The position numbers were made by a program, and so were the translations under genes. Under the pieces are notes generated by a model that saw nothing but the letters and a program-made list of their open reading frames with translations, was not told where the DNA came from and ran no database searches. A DNA stretch of 19,284 bases from an uncultured Prevotella sp. (lineage in GTDB: Bacteria > Bacteroidota > Bacteroidia > Bacteroidales > Bacteroidaceae): assembly GCA_905372445.1 (NCBI GenBank), contig CAJPPF010000032.1, positions 1-19,284 on the forward strand, read 5' to 3'. Below are positions 16,637 to 19,284 of the stretch, piece after piece. The number at the start of each line of letters is the position of its first letter. The stretch's first letter is position 1.

Positions 16637-18919
16637 TCAGGTGATATTATGCCGGCCACGGTATTCTGACGGTGAGCATCCCATCTCCGTACGGAACAGT
16701 CGCGACATATGACCTGGGGTATTGAAGCCACATAAGGTCTCTATTTCGCCTATCGGCATATTCGTCTCTGCCAGAAGACGCTTTGCCTCTATCAGTCGGC
16801 GGTTACGAATATAAACCGCTGACGGCAGACCTGTAAGCGACTTTATCTTGCGATTGAGTGTGGAAACCGACATGAACAGATGTTCGGAAATGAATGTTGA
16901 GTTCACATCGCCTGAGCGCATATGCTCTGATATGAGCGTATTGAGATTGTGCAGGAACTCGCATTCTTCGTCACCCTGGCAATTGTCTGTCGTGTCGTCG
17001 ACGTTCGTAGCATTTGAGACGAACGACTGTCGGATACGCTCTCGCTGTTCAAGGATTGTCTTTACACGGAGCAACAGTTCTTCATTCATAAACGGCTTCT
17101 CCAGATATACCTCAGCGCCTGCCTCTACACCTTCCATGCGTTCGCTGTTCTCCACCCGGGCGGAAACAACAAGAATAGGCAAATGGCTCATTGTCACATC
17201 TGCTCTTATGGCGCGCATCAGTTGCAGACCGTCCATGCGTGGCATGGCGATATCGGTGATAATTAAGTCAGGAAGCCCATCGGCAAGAATTTCCAACGCT
17301 TCCCGACCATCGACTGCGTGTGTGACATCATAGCCGTTATCGCGCAGGATGCAACATATAAGCAATGCAACGTCTTCGTTGTCTTCTGCTAAAAGGATGG
17401 ACCAACGGCGGAGGGGGGCACTTACTGACTGTGTATTGACTGACGAGAACTTATTCTTACTGTCAATCAGATCATCATCAGGCACAGAATTAAGGCTTCT
17501 GATATCACCGATATCTCCTAATTTCACATATTCTCCGGTCTTTGATGCGGCAATGAGTTGCTTTATAAGGTCAAGCAACTGCACGCTCTGACGCTTGGCG
17601 GCACTGAGTTCTTCCTGTCCTGTCTTGTCATCAGCATTGATATGCGAGCTGAGCCTATGAATCATTCCAAGGACAACTACCATTGGGGTGCGCAACTGAT
17701 GTGTCACGTTTCGATAGAACAGTTCTCTTTCCGCAGTAATCTTACGGCGTGTCTTTATTGTCCTGTTAACCAGTATCCACCATGTGGTAACTAATATTAC
17801 AATCAATATTGTGCCAATAATCACCAACTGCAGCAGCAACGCTTTTTTCGCCGCTTTGTCTTCCGCAGCCTTCACGTGCTTGTTCAGTCGGTTCACTTCA
17901 TATTTGACACGGCTATTCTGTATGGAGTTCTTTGCTTCTTCGGTTATCAGCGAGTCGGTATATATCCGGCTTTGTCTCAGGTCGCGCAGTGCGGGTTCTG
18001 TCTTTCCCTGCTTATCTTTCAGTAGTGAGCGCATGCCATATAGTGTAGCCAGATGCTCGTTTGAACCGATGTCATGTGCAGCCTTGATACCTATGGAAAT
18101 ATATTTCTCGGCAGAATCAAGGCGGTTGATAGTAAGGAAATTCTGTGCAAGCGAGATGCACGGAACAAGCCAGTGCCATGTATCGTGTGTGATTTGACCG
18201 AGTGAATACGAGTGCTGAAAATTTTCATTTGCTTTGTTTATGTCGCCAGATAGTTCATCAAGTTCGCCAAGATATGTATAACAGAGAGAGACACCAAGCA
18301 TGTTATTGTCCTCACGATTTTTCTCCATAGAGCGGTTATAGTATATCCGTGCCGAATCAAAATCGCCTTCTGCTTTCTTTATAAAGCCTATATTTGCGAG
18401 GTTTATCGCCTGTCCCGTGGCACTGCCGAGGTCGTTTTCTACTTTCATCGCCTTACGGAACGCCTCCTCAGCAGCATCGTTGTTGCCGATGGAAAGAAAC
18501 ACATTACCCAGACCATTCAGCGAGTGTGCCCTGTTTTTATTGGCTTCGTGAGATGTCTTGTCTTTATATGCGTCGCATATGGCAAGTGCACGGAAATGAT
18601 AGTCTGACGCGTCTTTCAATGCACCAAGGCGGCGGAAATTTGTTCCTTGGTTATTTAATGCAATGACAAGCTGTATCGTATCACTTATCTTTACAGCCAT
18701 AGCAATGCACGAGTCGTGTACTTCGATGGCTTTCTGAAAGTCACTCACTTTACGATATGCTACGCCACGGCGCTGCATCTGCTCAAGAGCTTTTATCTTT
18801 ACGCTGTCTGCCGAAGACCTGTCAGCTTTGCTTCTGTTGCATCCTGCCGCCAGAATAAATATCGTCAGGACTGTCATGACAAAGGCAATCCTTAGTATAT
18901 TCAACTTACTCTTTCTCAT
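16637..18919 (-). CDS. TPR-sensor/HisKA/receiver/AraC regulator lacking the kinase ATPase domain
   Basis: This is a 760-residue regulator. It has a lipoprotein signal with LAAGC (Cys27), a TPR array (about 45-330: ALNNQGTNFRRLG, SLNGLGNVFLSIG, NLANIGFIKKAEGD), a membrane segment (about 360-385), HisKA with NVTHQLRTP (His407), a receiver (AEDNEDV, phospho-acceptor Asp556, Lys608) and an AraC domain (about 655-755). HisKA ends near 456 and the receiver begins near 506. No N, G1 or G2 box is present, so the HATPase_c domain is absent. The neighbouring HTCS has about 140 more residues between the same two points. It cannot autophosphorylate unaided and may depend on another kinase, on protein contacts, or on no phosphorylation. 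I start at 18919 because an earlier ATG (18976) lies within the promoter and would bury the lipoprotein signal. The gene looks richer in G+C than the PUL. Confidence 0.88.
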   Translation of the reverse strand: MRKSKLNILRIAFVMTVLTIFILAAGCNRSKADRSSADSVKIKALEQMQRRGVAYRKVSDFQKAIEVHDSCIAMAVKISDTIQLVIALNNQGTNFRRLGALKDASDYHFRALAICDAYKDKTSHEANKNRAHSLNGLGNVFLSIGNNDAAEEAFRKAMKVENDLGSATGQAINLANIGFIKKAEGDFDSARIYYNRSMEKNREDNNMLGVSLCYTYLGELDELSGDINKANENFQHSYSLGQITHDTWHWLVPCISLAQNFLTINRLDSAEKYISIGIKAAHDIGSNEHLATLYGMRSLLKDKQGKTEPALRDLRQSRIYTDSLITEEAKNSIQNSRVKYEVNRLNKHVKAAEDKAAKKALLLQLVIIGTILIVILVTTWWILVNRTIKTRRKITAERELFYRNVTHQLRTPMVVVLGMIHRLSSHINADDKTGQEELSAAKRQSVQLLDLIKQLIAASKTGEYVKLGDIGDIRSLNSVPDDDLIDSKNKFSSVNTQSVSAPLRRWSILLAEDNEDVALLICCILRDNGYDVTHAVDGREALEILADGLPDLIITDIAMPRMDGLQLMRAIRADVTMSHLPILVVSARVENSERMEGVEAGAEVYLEKPFMNEELLLRVKTILEQRERIRQSFVSNATNVDDTTDNCQGDEECEFLHNLNTLISEHMRSGDVNSTFISEHLFMSVSTLNRKIKSLTGLPSAVYIRNRRLIEAKRLLAETNMPIGEIETLCGFNTPGHMSRLFRTEMGCSPSEYRGRHNIT

Positions 18920-18945
18920 CTTACATACTTCCAACTTAGATTTGG

Positions 18946-18977
18946 CAAATATAAACAAAAAAAACGGACAATGCAAG
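18946..18977 (-). promoter_or_regulatory. Probable promoter of the ATPase-less regulator
   Basis: On the minus strand TATATTTG (18953-18946) fits TAnnTTTG, and CTTG (18977-18974) lies exactly 20 nt upstream, the same layout as at 15641-15672. The predicted transcript would begin near 18939. That excludes the upstream ATG at 18976 and supports translation from 18919. Confidence 0.55.
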
Positions 18978-19012
18978 CAATCTTTACTAAATAGTAGAGA
19001 TTATTTTCGCTT

Positions 19013-19075
19013 AACCTTGATCGGTCACTTGATTTTGCTTATCCTTACCCCGGTTCAGGATGTTTTTCTCTAAAG
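19013..19075. repeat. Rearranged copy of the dispersed intergenic element
   Basis: TGATCGGTCACTTGATT (19018-19034) resembles the 9243-9259 motif at 12 of 17 positions. The block at 19053-19075 (GTTCAGGATGTTTTTCTC then TAAAG) matches 9218-9240 at 20 of 23 positions. Just before it, TTACCCCGGTTCAGGAT resembles the reverse complement of 9333-9349. Compared with 9218-9266 the two blocks are in swapped order. Confidence 0.5.
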
Positions 19076-19110
19076 ACTTTCTTTGCGTCTACGAAGGAAA
19101 TGGCATTTAT

Positions 19111-19244
19111 CATAGGGACGTGATTCATCACGCTCCGCCTCAGCATGTATTCATATCATATCGTAGGTGTGATTTATCACGCTCCGCCTCGCACGGAAAA
19201 CAAGCGCGTCAGCCGTAGGGGCGTGATTTATCACGTTCCGCCTC
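19111..19244. repeat. Three copies of a 31-nt palindromic intergenic repeat
   Basis: The copies at 19111-19141, 19162-19190 and 19214-19244 follow the pattern CGTAGGGGCGTGAT, TT, ATCACG, then a C or T, then TCCGCCTC. The core CGTGAT-NN-ATCACG is a perfect dyad in copies 1 and 3; copy 2 has lost two bases of the left arm. Copy starts are 51 and 52 bp apart. The spacers (20 and 23 nt) are unrelated to each other. The array may continue beyond the window. It behaves like a REP-type extragenic palindrome. The stretch 19076-19110 shows nothing. Confidence 0.7.
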
Positions 19245-19284
19245 CCTCCGTTAAAACACATAATCGCTCACACGACACGAAATG

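Noticed and set aside
16848..17333. 161-codon plus-strand ORF opposite the ATPase-less regulator
   Set aside because: It is antisense to the receiver and AraC coding region and is serine/arginine-rich, as expected of a shadow frame.
18920..18976. Longer N-terminus of the TPR regulator starting at 18976
   Set aside because: The extension would include a good -7/-33 promoter and displace the LAAGC lipoprotein signal from the N-terminus.
19111..19244. CRISPR array
   Set aside because: There are only three diverged repeats, spacers are 20-23 nt, the repeats are palindromic with indels, and no cas gene is present. An extragenic palindromic repeat fits better.

Overview
The window looks like a polysaccharide utilization locus (PUL) of a Bacteroidales bacterium, most likely from the Prevotella/Segatella side of the order. 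The evidence is an adjacent SusC/SusD pair, sensor/regulator fusions ending in AraC domains, AT-rich intergenic DNA with TAnnTTTG-type -7 boxes, weak Shine-Dalgarno sequences, and short C-terminal tails of the kind common in Prevotella secreted proteins. The genus is an inference. All nine genes lie on the minus strand, so transcription runs from high to low coordinates.

In the direction of transcription: (1) 18919-16637, a lipoprotein/TPR/membrane-anchored regulator with a HisKA helix pair, receiver and AraC domain but no ATPase domain; (2) 16407-16039, a single-domain AraC regulator; (3) 15607-12887, a complete hybrid two-component system (HTCS) with a sugar-binding-protein-type sensor; (4) 12798-11308 and 11311-9347, a beta-helix glycosidase-like protein and an SGNH/sialate-type O-acetylesterase that overlap by ATGA; (5) a 730-bp gene-free gap containing the promoter of the next operon, a short tandem repeat and a nested inverted repeat; (6) 8616-6871, 6849-5215, 5103-1897 and 1890-37, a second beta-helix glycosidase-like protein, a GLUG-repeat protein, SusC and SusD.

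A working model is as follows. The HTCS senses a small sugar in the periplasm and activates two operons whose promoters share the geometry TTTAAAG-N20-TAnnTTTG, with a related AAAATTCRCTT motif close by. SusC/SusD import an O-acetylated oligosaccharide. The esterase deacetylates it and the two paralogous beta-helix proteins cut it. The GLUG protein and one beta-helix protein carry similar C-terminal tails and non-lipoprotein signal peptides, which suggests type IX secretion. The glycan cannot be read from the sequence. No polysaccharide lyase and no ordinary exo-glycosidase is present, and the beta-helix proteins lack two signature motifs of true polygalacturonases.

The observations most worth following are the ATPase-less regulator, the paralogous beta-helix pair with an unusual active-site signature, the shared promoter/operator architecture, and two families of non-coding repeats: a dispersed element near 9218, 15787 and 19013, and a palindromic 31-nt repeat with a 51-52 bp period at 19111-19244.
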